Assembly (NCBI GenBank): GCA_964370985.1
Contig: CAYJLE010000013.1
Location: 1 to 64,000 of the forward strand
DNA: 64,000 bases
Direction: 5' to 3'
From: JAHDVS01 sp964370985
GTDB lineage: Bacteria > Actinomycetota > Thermoleophilia > Gaiellales > Gaiellaceae
Shown here in pieces: positions 43,734 to 51,936 of the stretch (its first letter is position 1; every line of letters begins with the position of its first letter). The position numbers and the translations under genes were made by a program. The notes beneath the pieces were generated by a model. It was given only the letters and a program-made list of their open reading frames with translations, did no database searches and was not told where the DNA came from.

Positions 43734-43739
43734 TAAGAT
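43734..43739 (+). promoter_or_regulatory. Extended -10 (TGCTAAGAT) upstream of DUF151 gene
   Basis: TGC-TAAGAT lies 34 bases before the ATG at 43774, giving a leader of roughly 28 bases that contains the small stem GGCC-TTCGG-GGCC. It fits a housekeeping extended -10 promoter. Confidence 0.45.
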
Positions 43740-43773
43740 CCGCCGCGGGGCCTTCGGGGCCGTCCCGGGTCGC

Positions 43774-44268
43774 ATGCCGATGCAGGAGATGGTCATCTAC
43801 GGGGTGAGCTTCGACATGGTCGGCAAGCAGCCGATCGTGCTCCTGAAGACGTCCGAGGGCAACAAGTTCCTCCCGATCTGGATCGGCCATCCCGAAGCCG
43901 CGGCGATCCTGATGAGGCTCCAGGGGGCCTCGACGCCGCGCCCGATGACGCACGACCTCGTCACAGACATGCTCTCTCACCTCGAGGTGCGCGTGATGCG
44001 AATCGCGGTCACCGAGCTTCGCGACAACACGTTCTACGCCATGATCACGCTCCAGGTGAACGGCGCCGAGATCGAGATCGACTCGCGCCCGAGCGACGCG
44101 ATCGCCCTCGCCGTTCGCGCCGACGCGCCCATCTTCGCCGCCGACGCGGTGATCGAGGAGAGCGCGATCGAGTTCGAGCACGAGGACGTCGACGAGGACG
44201 CGATCGTGGAGGAGTTCAGGAAGTTCCTCGAGGACGTCTCGCCCGAGGACTTCACGCAGGGCGAGTAG
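43774..44268 (+). CDS. Bifunctional nuclease family protein (DUF151)
   Basis: The 164-residue protein begins with the DUF151 core (VYGVSFD-like, KTSEGNKFLPIWIGHPEA, RPMTHDLV, SRPSDAIALAVRADAPIFA), a fold linked to RNase/DNase activity. The tail is strongly acidic (DVDEDAIVEEFRKFLEDV). It lacks the UvrB/UvrC motif seen in some relatives. An internal ATG at 43780 could be the true start. The 3' end overlaps the convergent chorismate mutase gene by 17 bases. Confidence 0.85.
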   Translation: MPMQEMVIYGVSFDMVGKQPIVLLKTSEGNKFLPIWIGHPEAAAILMRLQGASTPRPMTHDLVTDMLSHLEVRVMRIAVTELRDNTFYAMITLQVNGAEIEIDSRPSDAIALAVRADAPIFAADAVIEESAIEFEHEDVDEDAIVEEFRKFLEDVSPEDFTQGE

Positions 44269-44554
44269 GCGCCCCTGCCGCCGCCTCGCGCTTGATCACG
44301 TCGAGGAGAGACGCGTAGAGGCGACGCAGGCCGTCGCTCGAGAGGGGCCCGCCGTTCAGTTGTTCGAGGTCGGCGACGAGCGCGTCCTCGCGGGCCGGAT
44401 CGACGAGCGGGTAGCCGCGCTCGCGCTTGTACGCGTGGAGCTCGCGGACGAGCTCGAGTCGCCGGTTGACCGCCCCGAGCAACTCCCGGTCCGCGGCGGA
44501 GATGCGCTCCCTGAGCTCGCGCACCACGGGGTCGCTCGACCAGGTCGTCTCCAT
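44252..44554 (-). CDS. Chorismate mutase, AroQ type
   Basis: A 100-residue all-helical protein with the AroQ pattern: RELRERISAADRELLGAVNRRLELVRE at the N-terminus with the active-site arginine, KRERGYPLVDPAREDAL in the middle, and a third helix RRLYASLLDVIKRE. It would convert chorismate to prephenate for Phe and Tyr synthesis. It ends a minus-strand operon and its ATG overlaps the archease stop as TGATG. Confidence 0.85.
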   Translation of the reverse strand: METTWSSDPVVRELRERISAADRELLGAVNRRLELVRELHAYKRERGYPLVDPAREDALVADLEQLNGGPLSSDGLRRLYASLLDVIKREAAAGAPTRPA

Positions 44555-44967
44555 CAGACGTCAAGGATAACCCGGGCGTGCCAACCGTCCGCGTCGCGGG
44601 TGACCGAGAGCCGGTGGTAGGTCGCCGCCTTGACCCCGCCGACCAGAGCGTGGCGTCCCGGGTCGCCCTGCTCGCCGTGGAGGATGGCACGGCAGGCGGT
44701 GGGAGACCACGCGGTGATCTCGATTCGCCGCCACACGACGCCTCGCCCCTCGAACAGGAACAGAAGCTCGTTCAGCCACGCGACCAGGAGCTCGCCCGCG
44801 TCCGCGGCGGCCACGGAGATCTCGTACCGTTCGCGCTCGCGCACGCCGCCGGGCTCGCAGAGCCGCGAGAGGAGCGCCAGGCCCGCCTCCGCGAACAGCG
44901 ACGCCCCGTCGGGCGCGTCCACCAGCAGCCCGACATCGGCCTGGTGCTCGAACGTCTCCCAGGGCAT
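44554..44967 (-). CDS. Archease
   Basis: The 137-residue protein has archease hallmarks: EHQADVGLLVDA at the N-terminus with metal ligands, NELLFLFEGRGVVW, and GVKAATYHRLSV near the C-terminus. Archease activates RtcB RNA ligase by helping guanylylation. No rtcB is present in the window, so it may serve a distant ligase. It overlaps its neighbours on both sides as TGATG. Confidence 0.88.
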   Translation of the reverse strand: MPWETFEHQADVGLLVDAPDGASLFAEAGLALLSRLCEPGGVRERERYEISVAAADAGELLVAWLNELLFLFEGRGVVWRRIEITAWSPTACRAILHGEQGDPGRHALVGGVKAATYHRLSVTRDADGWHARVILDV

Positions 44968-45659
44968 CAGGCGACGAAGAAGGCGGCCACACCGAGGCCG
45001 TTGTAGGCGGCGTGGGCAAGCACCCCCGGCCAGACGGAGTCGGTGCGCACGCGCAGCCAGGCGAGGAGAAGGCCGAAGAACCCGAGCGCGGGCAGCGCGA
45101 CGAGAATTCCGTGGGCGAGGCCGAAGATCACCGACGTGGCGACCATGGCGAGGGGTGCCCCCGCGAAGCGCAGCACGCTGACCCCGAGGCCGCGGTAGAA
45201 GAGCTCCTCGGCGAACGGGACCACGGTGACGATCACCACGGCGTTGAGGACGAAGGGCGCGGCCCGCTCGGGCTGCCACTCCGCGGGCTCGAGGCCCTGC
45301 TCACGGCCGGCGTGCAGTACCGGCTCGAGCGCCGCCGACACGATCAGGGCCAGCACGACGGCGCCCGCGACGAGCAGCAGGGTCCGCGCCGGGAAACGGC
45401 GCAGACCGAGCGAGCCGAGCCGCTGCGGCATCATCGAGGCGGCCCAGATCGACGCCCCGATCAGGATCCCGTAGAGGAAGACCGAGCCGATCGCGAGCGA
45501 GTACCCGTACAGCGGCTCGTCCTCGACACTGTCGCTGCCGGAGTCCCCGAGCGCGAACGCCGCCGCGACCTGGAGGCCCGCGAGGGCGAGCCACAGCGCG
45601 AGCGCTGCGCTAGAGCCGCGCGAGCGACCGGGCGAAGTCGGCGACGATGTCGGCAGCAT
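44967..45659 (-). CDS. CPBP-family intramembrane metalloprotease
   Basis: The 230-residue membrane protein has six to seven hydrophobic segments and the CPBP/CAAX-protease motifs PFAEELFYRG, FGLAHG and HAAYNGLG, which supply Glu and His to the active site. The most plausible start is ATG at 45659 (or GTG 45665), inside the end of the upstream PLP-lyase gene, an overlap of about 50 bases. Its substrate is unknown. Confidence 0.8.
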   Translation of the reverse strand: MLPTSSPTSPGRSRGSSAALALWLALAGLQVAAAFALGDSGSDSVEDEPLYGYSLAIGSVFLYGILIGASIWAASMMPQRLGSLGLRRFPARTLLLVAGAVVLALIVSAALEPVLHAGREQGLEPAEWQPERAAPFVLNAVVIVTVVPFAEELFYRGLGVSVLRFAGAPLAMVATSVIFGLAHGILVALPALGFFGLLLAWLRVRTDSVWPGVLAHAAYNGLGVAAFFVA

Positions 45660-46773
45660 CCTCACAGCCTACGGAGACGCGCACGAGGCCCGGGGAGATG
45701 CCGATCTCCGCGAGCCGCTCGGGCGGGTAATGCCGGTGGCTCGTCGACGCCGGGTGGTGGACGACCGTCTCGACGCCGCCCAGGCTCGTTGCCCGGGCGG
45801 CCAGGCAGAGCCCGTTCATGAACCGCTCGCCGCCCTCCCGGCCACCGGCGATCTCGGCGGCCATCATCCCGCCGAACCCGTCGAGCTGCCGCTTCGCCAG
45901 CTCGTGCTGCGGGAAGCCGGGCAGGCCCGCGTAGTGGACACGCGTGACGGCGGGATGCCCCTCGAGAAACGTCGCGAGCGTGAGCGCGTTCTCGCACTGC
46001 CGCGCCACGCGCAGCCCGAGCGTCTTCAGGCCGCGGCGAAGCAGGTAGGCCGGGAACGGGTCGAGCACCCCGCCCAGATCGGTGAGCGTATCTCGCACGC
46101 GCCCGACGAGCTCGCGCGAGCCGCAGACGATCCCGGCGGTGACGTCGTGGTGGCCGTTCAGGTACTTCGTGGCGGAGTGGCAGACGAGGTCGGCGCCGTG
46201 CTCGAGCGGACGGCAGAGCACGGGCGACGCGAAGGTGTTGTCGACCACGAGCAGACCCTCGCCCTTGCGCTTCGCGAGCGCGCCCAGGTCAGCGACGGGG
46301 AAGCCGGGGTTCGCGATTGTCTCGGCGTAGAGGACACGGGCGGGCTGGTCCCAGGCGGGCAGGTCGGTGGCGTCCACGTAGACGACGTCGACTCCGAACG
46401 GGCGCAGATGGCGCTCGATCAGGCTGTACGTGTTGCCGTACAGCTGCGTGGCCGCGAGGAGGCGGTCACCGGGCCGCAGCACGGTGAGCAGCGCCGTCGC
46501 GATCGCGGCCATCCCGGACGAGAACGCCTGGCCGTCCTCGGCCCCCTCGAGCTCGGCGCAGACGCTGCCGACCTCGTCGACCGTCGGGTTGGCGAGCCGC
46601 GAGTACGTGTGGCCGGGAAGCTCGCCCGCCATCGTGCGGCCGAGCTCGTCGGCGGTCTCGAAGGCGAACGTCGTGGCGCTCACGATCGGCTGCACCAGGG
46701 GCCGGCCCCGGCCCGCCGGGGCGGGCCGCCCGTGAATCGCCCTCGTCGCCGGTCCGCGCTTCTCGTCGCTCAT
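45610..46773 (-). CDS. Trans-sulfuration PLP enzyme (cystathionine gamma-synthase/lyase or methionine gamma-lyase type)
   Basis: A 387-residue Cys/Met-metabolism PLP enzyme. The PLP lysine is in SATKYLNGHHD, and the tetramer and phosphate-binding motifs YSRLANPTVDEV and SSGMAAIATAL are present. Reaction specificity cannot be set from sequence; the C-terminal SVGCEDAADIVADF motif is shared by gamma-synthases and lyases. It starts 10 bases after the HAD gene. Confidence 0.85.
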   Translation of the reverse strand: MSDEKRGPATRAIHGRPAPAGRGRPLVQPIVSATTFAFETADELGRTMAGELPGHTYSRLANPTVDEVGSVCAELEGAEDGQAFSSGMAAIATALLTVLRPGDRLLAATQLYGNTYSLIERHLRPFGVDVVYVDATDLPAWDQPARVLYAETIANPGFPVADLGALAKRKGEGLLVVDNTFASPVLCRPLEHGADLVCHSATKYLNGHHDVTAGIVCGSRELVGRVRDTLTDLGGVLDPFPAYLLRRGLKTLGLRVARQCENALTLATFLEGHPAVTRVHYAGLPGFPQHELAKRQLDGFGGMMAAEIAGGREGGERFMNGLCLAARATSLGGVETVVHHPASTSHRHYPPERLAEIGISPGLVRVSVGCEDAADIVADFARSLARL

Positions 46774-46783
46774 CCGTCCTCCC

Positions 46784-47422
46784 TCACAATCCGAGCCGCG
46801 CCGGCAGCGTAGCGAGCGGCACGGGCTCGAACGCGAGCCCGGCGGCCGCTGCCCCGACCCGATCGACCTCCTCGTCGCCGATGTGCAGCGCCCTCCCCGG
46901 GACCACCCCGAGCCGCTCGAGCGCGTGCGCGAAGACCCGGGGGTCGGGCTTCTCGACGCCGACGTCCGCCGACGCGAGGACTGCGTCGAAGCGATCCGCG
47001 ATGCCGAGGCGGGCGAGGTGGTCGTGCAGGCTGACGTCCCAGTTCGCGGCGCAGGCGAGCGAGAGGCCCGCGGCGCGGAGCGCGTCGAGCGCCTCGCGGG
47101 TGCCCTCGGCGAGCGAGAACACGATCGAGCCGACGAACGCGGGGACGAACTCGGCGGCGTCGAGGGCGGCGTCCGCCTCGGTCAGGAACACGCTGACGCA
47201 CTCCTGTCGCAGGACGGCGAGACTGGTCGCGTCGCGCCCGCGCAGCGAGCGCGGGCGGTAGTAGGCGGCCTCCGCGCGGAAGGCCCGGCGGACCGCGCCA
47301 ACGTCCCGCTCCACGCCGCGCGCGGCCAGCTCGAGCCGCAGGCGCTCGGCCGGATCCTCGAGCACGACGAGCGTCCCGAACGCGTCGACGGTGACGGCGT
47401 CGAGGGCGTCAGCGGAAGGCAT
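46784..47422 (-). CDS. HAD-superfamily hydrolase
   Basis: The 212-residue protein has motif I VDAFGTLVVLED, motif II ACAANWD, and motifs III/IV in VGVEKPDPRVFAHAL and HIGDEEVDRVGA, with the alpha-helical cap typical of dehalogenase-like phosphatases. It overlaps the upstream lipoprotein gene by 14 bases. The function is unknown. Confidence 0.8.
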   Translation of the reverse strand: MPSADALDAVTVDAFGTLVVLEDPAERLRLELAARGVERDVGAVRRAFRAEAAYYRPRSLRGRDATSLAVLRQECVSVFLTEADAALDAAEFVPAFVGSIVFSLAEGTREALDALRAAGLSLACAANWDVSLHDHLARLGIADRFDAVLASADVGVEKPDPRVFAHALERLGVVPGRALHIGDEEVDRVGAAAAGLAFEPVPLATLPARLGL

Positions 47423-48323
47423 CGGGGTGCAGCGCGAGCGCGACCGCCTCGAGCGCCTGGGCGACGCGTGGGCCCGCTCTGGTCACGAGCTCGGCGGCCA
47501 GGACGACGAAGCGGCCGTCGCGGGTGGCGGCGAGGGAAGCGGTGTCCGGGCTCTTGCGGAGGGCCTCGAGAGTGACGTCGCTGTCGGAGGTCGCCAGGTA
47601 CACGTCGGGGTCGGCGGCGAGCAGCTCGTCGAGCGGGAACGGCCCGAGACCCGCCTTGCCGGCGGCCACGTTCGTTCCGTGCGCGCGGGCGATCAGGTCG
47701 GCGAGGAGGGAGCGGTCTGGAATCGTGATGAAGAAGCCGGTGTCGACGAACGCCGACACGGTCTCGACGGCGGCGAGGCGGCTCTCGACGGCGGCGACAT
47801 CCTCCTTGACGGAGGCGAGCAGGTGTCGTGCCTCGACAGGCTCGCCCAGGAGCCATCCGAGCTCGACGATCGCCCGCTTGACGTCGTCGATCGAGCTTGC
47901 CGGCTGGAGATAGACGGGGACGTCGGTCTGGCGCTCGATCTGGGTCAGGTCGACGCGATCGGTGTTCGGCGCCGCGATCAGCAGGTCCGGCTCGAGCGCG
48001 ACTGCCCTGGCGACGTCGATCTGTCCAGTCGACCGCACGACTTCCTCGGCCGTCACCCCCGCGGCGGGCTCGTAGCCGGCAGGGATCCCGACCAGCCGCT
48101 CCGCGGCGCCGAGCGCAGCCACGAGCTCCGCGGCCCCCGCGTCGAGCGCAACGATCCGTTGCGGCGGGGCGGAGAGCTCGAGCGGTGCGTCGCCGGCGCC
48201 CTGGACGGTCACGGGGTAGGGCGGCGGAAGCTCCGCGGTCGGCTCGCTGCGCTCGCTGCAACCTGCCACGACGGCGGCCGCTGCGGCGAGAGCGACGAGC
48301 GCGGAGAGGGCACGGGCGGGCAC
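47409..48323 (-). CDS. Cobalamin/metal-type periplasmic-binding lipoprotein (helical-backbone, BtuF-like)
   Basis: The 304-residue protein has a lipoprotein signal with lipobox VVAGC (Cys22), then a helical-backbone metal-receptor fold: PPQRIVALDAGAAELVAAL, a typical first lobe, and FPLDELLAADPDVYLA in the second. Relatives bind vitamin B12, iron-siderophores or hemin. No ABC permease or ATPase gene is adjacent. The start GTG is preceded by a TTAGCA-like element. Confidence 0.8.
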   Translation of the reverse strand: MPARALSALVALAAAAAVVAGCSERSEPTAELPPPYPVTVQGAGDAPLELSAPPQRIVALDAGAAELVAALGAAERLVGIPAGYEPAAGVTAEEVVRSTGQIDVARAVALEPDLLIAAPNTDRVDLTQIERQTDVPVYLQPASSIDDVKRAIVELGWLLGEPVEARHLLASVKEDVAAVESRLAAVETVSAFVDTGFFITIPDRSLLADLIARAHGTNVAAGKAGLGPFPLDELLAADPDVYLATSDSDVTLEALRKSPDTASLAATRDGRFVVLAAELVTRAGPRVAQALEAVALALHPDAFR

Positions 48324-48471
48324 GTCGTGCTAATCCAACCACCAATCCCCGCTTCCGGGTAGCGGGTGCGCACGGCAGGAAGCCGCCCCCCCGCTCAGAA
48401 CCACGTCGTGCGCAGAACGATTCGGCGCGGGCCGCAGCGGCTGCGATCATGCGTGGGGCACCATAGGAGCG
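48324..48471. other. Divergent intergenic region between lipoprotein and PBP genes
   Basis: These 148 bases contain a long-range stem GCTTCC/GGAAGC with a smaller CGGC/GCCG hairpin inside. I see no cobalamin box or other riboswitch consensus. The only clear signal is GGAG before the PBP start. Confidence 0.4.
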
Positions 48472-50661
48472 GTGACACCAGGACCTGCAGGAAACGGGAA
48501 CGGCCGCCGGAGGGCCGGCGTCGCCGGGATTCCCCGCGGCCGCCGCGGCCGCCGGCGCCGCCGCCGCCGCGGCCACGGCGGCCGCATCACCGTTCTCGTG
48601 GGGCTCGCGGTGGTCTTCGCGATCGCGGCGGTGGTGGGAGCGGGAACGTTCGCGACCGCGGCGGCGCTCTGCGACGACGCCGAGCTGGCGTCGTTGCAGG
48701 AGGTCGCGATCGGGCAGAACACGTTCGTCTACGCCGCCGACGGGAGCTTTCTCGGCGCGATCCCGGCCGAGAACAACCGTCAGCCGCTCCACCTCGACGA
48801 GATGTCGCCCTGGCTCGCGAAGGCGGCGGTCGCGATCGAGGATCACCGCTTCTACGAGCACGGCGGCATCGACTGGGAGGGGATCGCGCGCGCGGCGTGG
48901 GCGAACTTCACGGAGCGCAAGGTCGTCCAGGGCGGCTCGACGATCACGCAGCAGCTCGTGCGCAACCTGTACCAGCCGGTGGGAACCGAGCGGACGCTGC
49001 AGCGCAAGATCAAGGAGGCCTGTCTCGCGCGCAAGCTGGACGGAACGTGGTCGAAGGACAAGATCCTCGAGACGTACATGAACCAGGTCTACTACGGCAA
49101 CCGCGCCTACGGTGTGGAGGCCGCGGCGCAGACGTACTTCTCGAAGCCCGCGGGGGAGCTGACGCTGACCGAGGCGGCGCTGATCTCCGGCCTGCCCCAG
49201 GCTCCGTCGTATTACGATCCGTTCACGCACCAGAGGGAGGCGTGGAGCCGTCGCAACGACGTACTCGCGGCGATGCTCGTGGCCGGATCGATCACGCAAC
49301 GCCAGCACGACGAGGCCGTCGCCGAAGAGATCGTGCTCAGGCCGGGCCGCCTGTACACGGAGATCAAGGAGCCGTTCTTCTTCGGCTTCGTCCGCGAGCA
49401 GCTGATCGAGGCCTACGGCGCCGCGCGCGTCCGGGCCGGCGGGCTGCGCGTGTACACCACGATCGACCCGCGCTTCCAGCGGCTTGCCACGAAGGCCATT
49501 CGCGAGACGCTCGACGACCCGTCCGATCCCGCCTCCGCGATCGTGGCGATCAACCCCGCCAACGGCGCGATCAGGGCGATGGTGTCCGTGGCGCCCGGGC
49601 AGCAGCGCTCCCAGTTCAACCTCGCCGCGCAGGGCCGCCGGCAAGCAGGATCGTCGTTCAAGACGTTCGTGCTCGCGGAGGCGATCCGCCGGGGCATCAA
49701 CCCCGACTCCACCGTGTACATGTCGGCGCCGTTCAGGTGGCAGCCCGACCCCCAGAGCGAGCCGTGGGAGCCAAAGACCTACGACGGCAGCTACTACGGC
49801 CCCACGAGCCTGACCGCGGCCACGCTGCGCTCCGACAACTCCGTCTACGCGCGCCTCACGCTCGACCTCGGGCCCGAGAGCATCGTCAAGATCGCCCACC
49901 AGATGGGGATCCGCTCGTCGCTCCAGCCGGTGGCCTCGATCGGCCTGGGCTCGAACGACGTATCCGTTCTGGACATGGCGTCCGCGTATGCCACGCTCGC
50001 GGCAGGAGGCATCTACTCGCAGCCGATGGCGATCCGCAAGGTGGTGCTGCCGAGTGGCGAGGTCGACACCGTAACGGGCTGGGGCATCCCCCAGCGCAAG
50101 CGGATCTTCCCCGACGGGGTCGCCTACGAAGTGACCCGGATTCTCGGGCAGAACGTGCTGTCCGGCACCGGCACGCGCGCCTATTTCGGAAGGCCGGCGG
50201 CGGGCAAGACCGGTACGACCGATGACCACACGGACGCCTGGTTCTGCGGCTACACGCCGACCCTGTCGACCGCGGTGTGGGTCGGGTACCCGAACGCGAC
50301 TGTCTCGATGACGAACGTGCACGGCATCTCCGTGTCCGGCGGGTCGTTCCCGGCCGAGATCTGGAATCTGTTCGTCTCCCGCGCGCTCGCGTACACGCCG
50401 GCCGCCGACTTCCCGCCCCCGAGCCAGCTCGTCGCGTGGCGCCCCTGGCAGGGCCAGTACCAGCTCGAGGGCGACACGTCGACCGTCGAGACCGGGACGA
50501 CGGAGACCGTCGAGACGGAGACTCGTCCCGGCACGACGACGACCGGCGGCGGGACGACCGAGCCGCCTCCGGTGACCGAGCCGCCTCCGGTGACCGAGCC
50601 GCCTCCGGTGACCGAGCCGCCCCCGCCCCCGCCGCCGCCGCCGACCGTCACCGTCGGGTAG
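48472..50661 (+). CDS. Class A penicillin-binding protein (bifunctional peptidoglycan synthase)
   Basis: The 729-residue protein has a basic cytosolic tail, one membrane helix (residues 42-65), a GT51 transglycosylase domain with EDHRFYEHGG and GGSTITQQLVRN, and a transpeptidase domain with SSFKT (nucleophile Ser), SDN and KTGTT. It polymerises and cross-links peptidoglycan outside the membrane. The C-terminus is Thr/Pro-rich with tandem TEPPPV repeats encoded by an 18-base unit (50571-50625). A GGAG site precedes the GTG. Confidence 0.94.
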   Translation: MTPGPAGNGNGRRRAGVAGIPRGRRGRRRRRRRGHGGRITVLVGLAVVFAIAAVVGAGTFATAAALCDDAELASLQEVAIGQNTFVYAADGSFLGAIPAENNRQPLHLDEMSPWLAKAAVAIEDHRFYEHGGIDWEGIARAAWANFTERKVVQGGSTITQQLVRNLYQPVGTERTLQRKIKEACLARKLDGTWSKDKILETYMNQVYYGNRAYGVEAAAQTYFSKPAGELTLTEAALISGLPQAPSYYDPFTHQREAWSRRNDVLAAMLVAGSITQRQHDEAVAEEIVLRPGRLYTEIKEPFFFGFVREQLIEAYGAARVRAGGLRVYTTIDPRFQRLATKAIRETLDDPSDPASAIVAINPANGAIRAMVSVAPGQQRSQFNLAAQGRRQAGSSFKTFVLAEAIRRGINPDSTVYMSAPFRWQPDPQSEPWEPKTYDGSYYGPTSLTAATLRSDNSVYARLTLDLGPESIVKIAHQMGIRSSLQPVASIGLGSNDVSVLDMASAYATLAAGGIYSQPMAIRKVVLPSGEVDTVTGWGIPQRKRIFPDGVAYEVTRILGQNVLSGTGTRAYFGRPAAGKTGTTDDHTDAWFCGYTPTLSTAVWVGYPNATVSMTNVHGISVSGGSFPAEIWNLFVSRALAYTPAADFPPPSQLVAWRPWQGQYQLEGDTSTVETGTTETVETETRPGTTTTGGGTTEPPPVTEPPPVTEPPPVTEPPPPPPPPPTVTVG
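50571..50625 (+). repeat. 18-base tandem repeat at the PBP 3' end
   Basis: The unit CCGCCTCCGGTGACCGAG repeats three times in frame, encoding Pro-Pro-Val-Thr-Glu steps, followed by a run of CCG codons. Copy number may vary between strains. Confidence 0.7.
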
Positions 50662-50672
50662 GCCGGGCCCGG

Positions 50673-51923
50673 GTGACCGCCGCGCTGCCCGCCGCCCGCG
50701 GAGGGCCCGCGCGTCTCGCAGCCCACCCCGCGCTCCTCCTGGGCTGCGGCACGCTGCTGCTGACCGCAGCGGCCGTCGGAGCAGCGGTGCCGCGGACCTC
50801 GCCGCTGTCGCCCGACCATTCCGGCACGGCCGGCTGGCTCTCGTGGCTGTATCTCGCGGCGGCCGCGCTCGCGTTCGCCTCCTACGCGGCCGCGCTCGTG
50901 CCGCTGTCGCGCCGAGCGGCCCCGCTGCGGGCGGTGCTCGTACTCGCCGCCGGCATCCAGATCGTGGCCCTGGCGGGCCCCGTGCTGCTTTCGACCGATG
51001 TGTACACGTACTGGGCCCGGGCTCGCGTCGCCGTCGTCCACGGCGGCAACCCGTACGTGCAGCCCCCGAGCCGCTATCCCGGCGATCCGGCTCTCGAGCG
51101 GATGGGGGCGAGCTGGCGCGACCGCCCGACGGGGTACGGGCCCGCGTTCACGCTCGTCTCGGAGGGCCACGCCGCGGTCGCGGGGGAGTCTCCCCGCCGG
51201 GCCGCCCTCCTCTACCGCATCTCCGCCGCCGCCGCGATGCTCGCGCTCACCGGCCTCGCTGCGCTGCTGGCCGCGAGGGCAGCCCTGGCCGCCGCGTTCG
51301 TCGGCTGGAACCCCGTGCTCGCCCTGCACTTCGCCGGCGGCGGGCACAACGACGCGTGGGTGATGGTGCTCGTGCTCGGTGCGCTCGCCCTCGCCGCGCG
51401 GGGCCGGCCGCGAGCGGGCGGCGCCGCGTGGGCCGGTGCGATCGCGCTGAAGTGGTTCCCGGTCGTTCTGCTGCCGCTCGTCGCCCTCGAAGCGCGCCGC
51501 CACGGACGGCCGCTGGGCGCCGTCGGCTTCGCGATCTCGGCCGCCGCCCTCGCAGCCGCCGCCACGTGGCGCTACGGCGACGAGTGGCTCCGGTCGTTCG
51601 CGACGTTCTCGGGGCAACTCAGCCGCACGACGTCGCTCGCGCCGGCTTCCTGGCTGACCGCGGCCGGCGTGCCCGAGACCGCTGCGATCGCCGCCCTCGG
51701 AGCCCTCTTCGCGGCCGCCTACGCGTGGCTCCTGCGCGAGGCCTGGCGAGGCCGGGCCCGGCTGGGTGTGTGCGCGGCGGCGATGCTGCTCTCGACCTCG
51801 TGGCTCGTCCCTTGGTACGCGGTGTGGGTTGTCCCGCTGGCGGCGATCGAGGAGGACCGCCTCGCACGCGGGCTCGCCCTCGTCGTGTCGGCATACCTGC
51901 TGCGCGGCGCCGTGCCCCTGTAG
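50673..51923 (+). CDS. GT87/MptB-like polyprenol-phosphate-sugar-dependent glycosyltransferase
   Basis: The 416-residue protein has about ten membrane helices and an early extracytoplasmic loop STDVYTYWARARV with acidic residues, typical of GT-C enzymes, then YGPAFTLVSEG and GGGHNDAWVMVL. It would transfer mannose or another sugar from a polyprenyl donor outside the membrane, perhaps using the Ppm1-like product at 7.5 kb. The start is GTG, 11 bases after the PBP stop. Confidence 0.75.
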   Translation: MTAALPAARGGPARLAAHPALLLGCGTLLLTAAAVGAAVPRTSPLSPDHSGTAGWLSWLYLAAAALAFASYAAALVPLSRRAAPLRAVLVLAAGIQIVALAGPVLLSTDVYTYWARARVAVVHGGNPYVQPPSRYPGDPALERMGASWRDRPTGYGPAFTLVSEGHAAVAGESPRRAALLYRISAAAAMLALTGLAALLAARAALAAAFVGWNPVLALHFAGGGHNDAWVMVLVLGALALAARGRPRAGGAAWAGAIALKWFPVVLLPLVALEARRHGRPLGAVGFAISAAALAAAATWRYGDEWLRSFATFSGQLSRTTSLAPASWLTAAGVPETAAIAALGALFAAAYAWLLREAWRGRARLGVCAAAMLLSTSWLVPWYAVWVVPLAAIEEDRLARGLALVVSAYLLRGAVPL

Positions 51924-51926
51924 ATT
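51921..51926 (+). promoter_or_regulatory. Candidate -10 TAGATT for moeA
   Basis: TAGATT includes the stop codon of the glycosyltransferase and ends 10 bases before the moeA GTG, so moeA may also have its own near-leaderless transcript. Confidence 0.35.
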
Positions 51927-51936
51927 CCCTCCCACC

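Noticed and set aside
48324..48471. Possible cobalamin riboswitch before the BtuF-like lipoprotein
   Set aside because: The B12 box and the conserved core pieces were not found on the minus strand; only simple stems are present.
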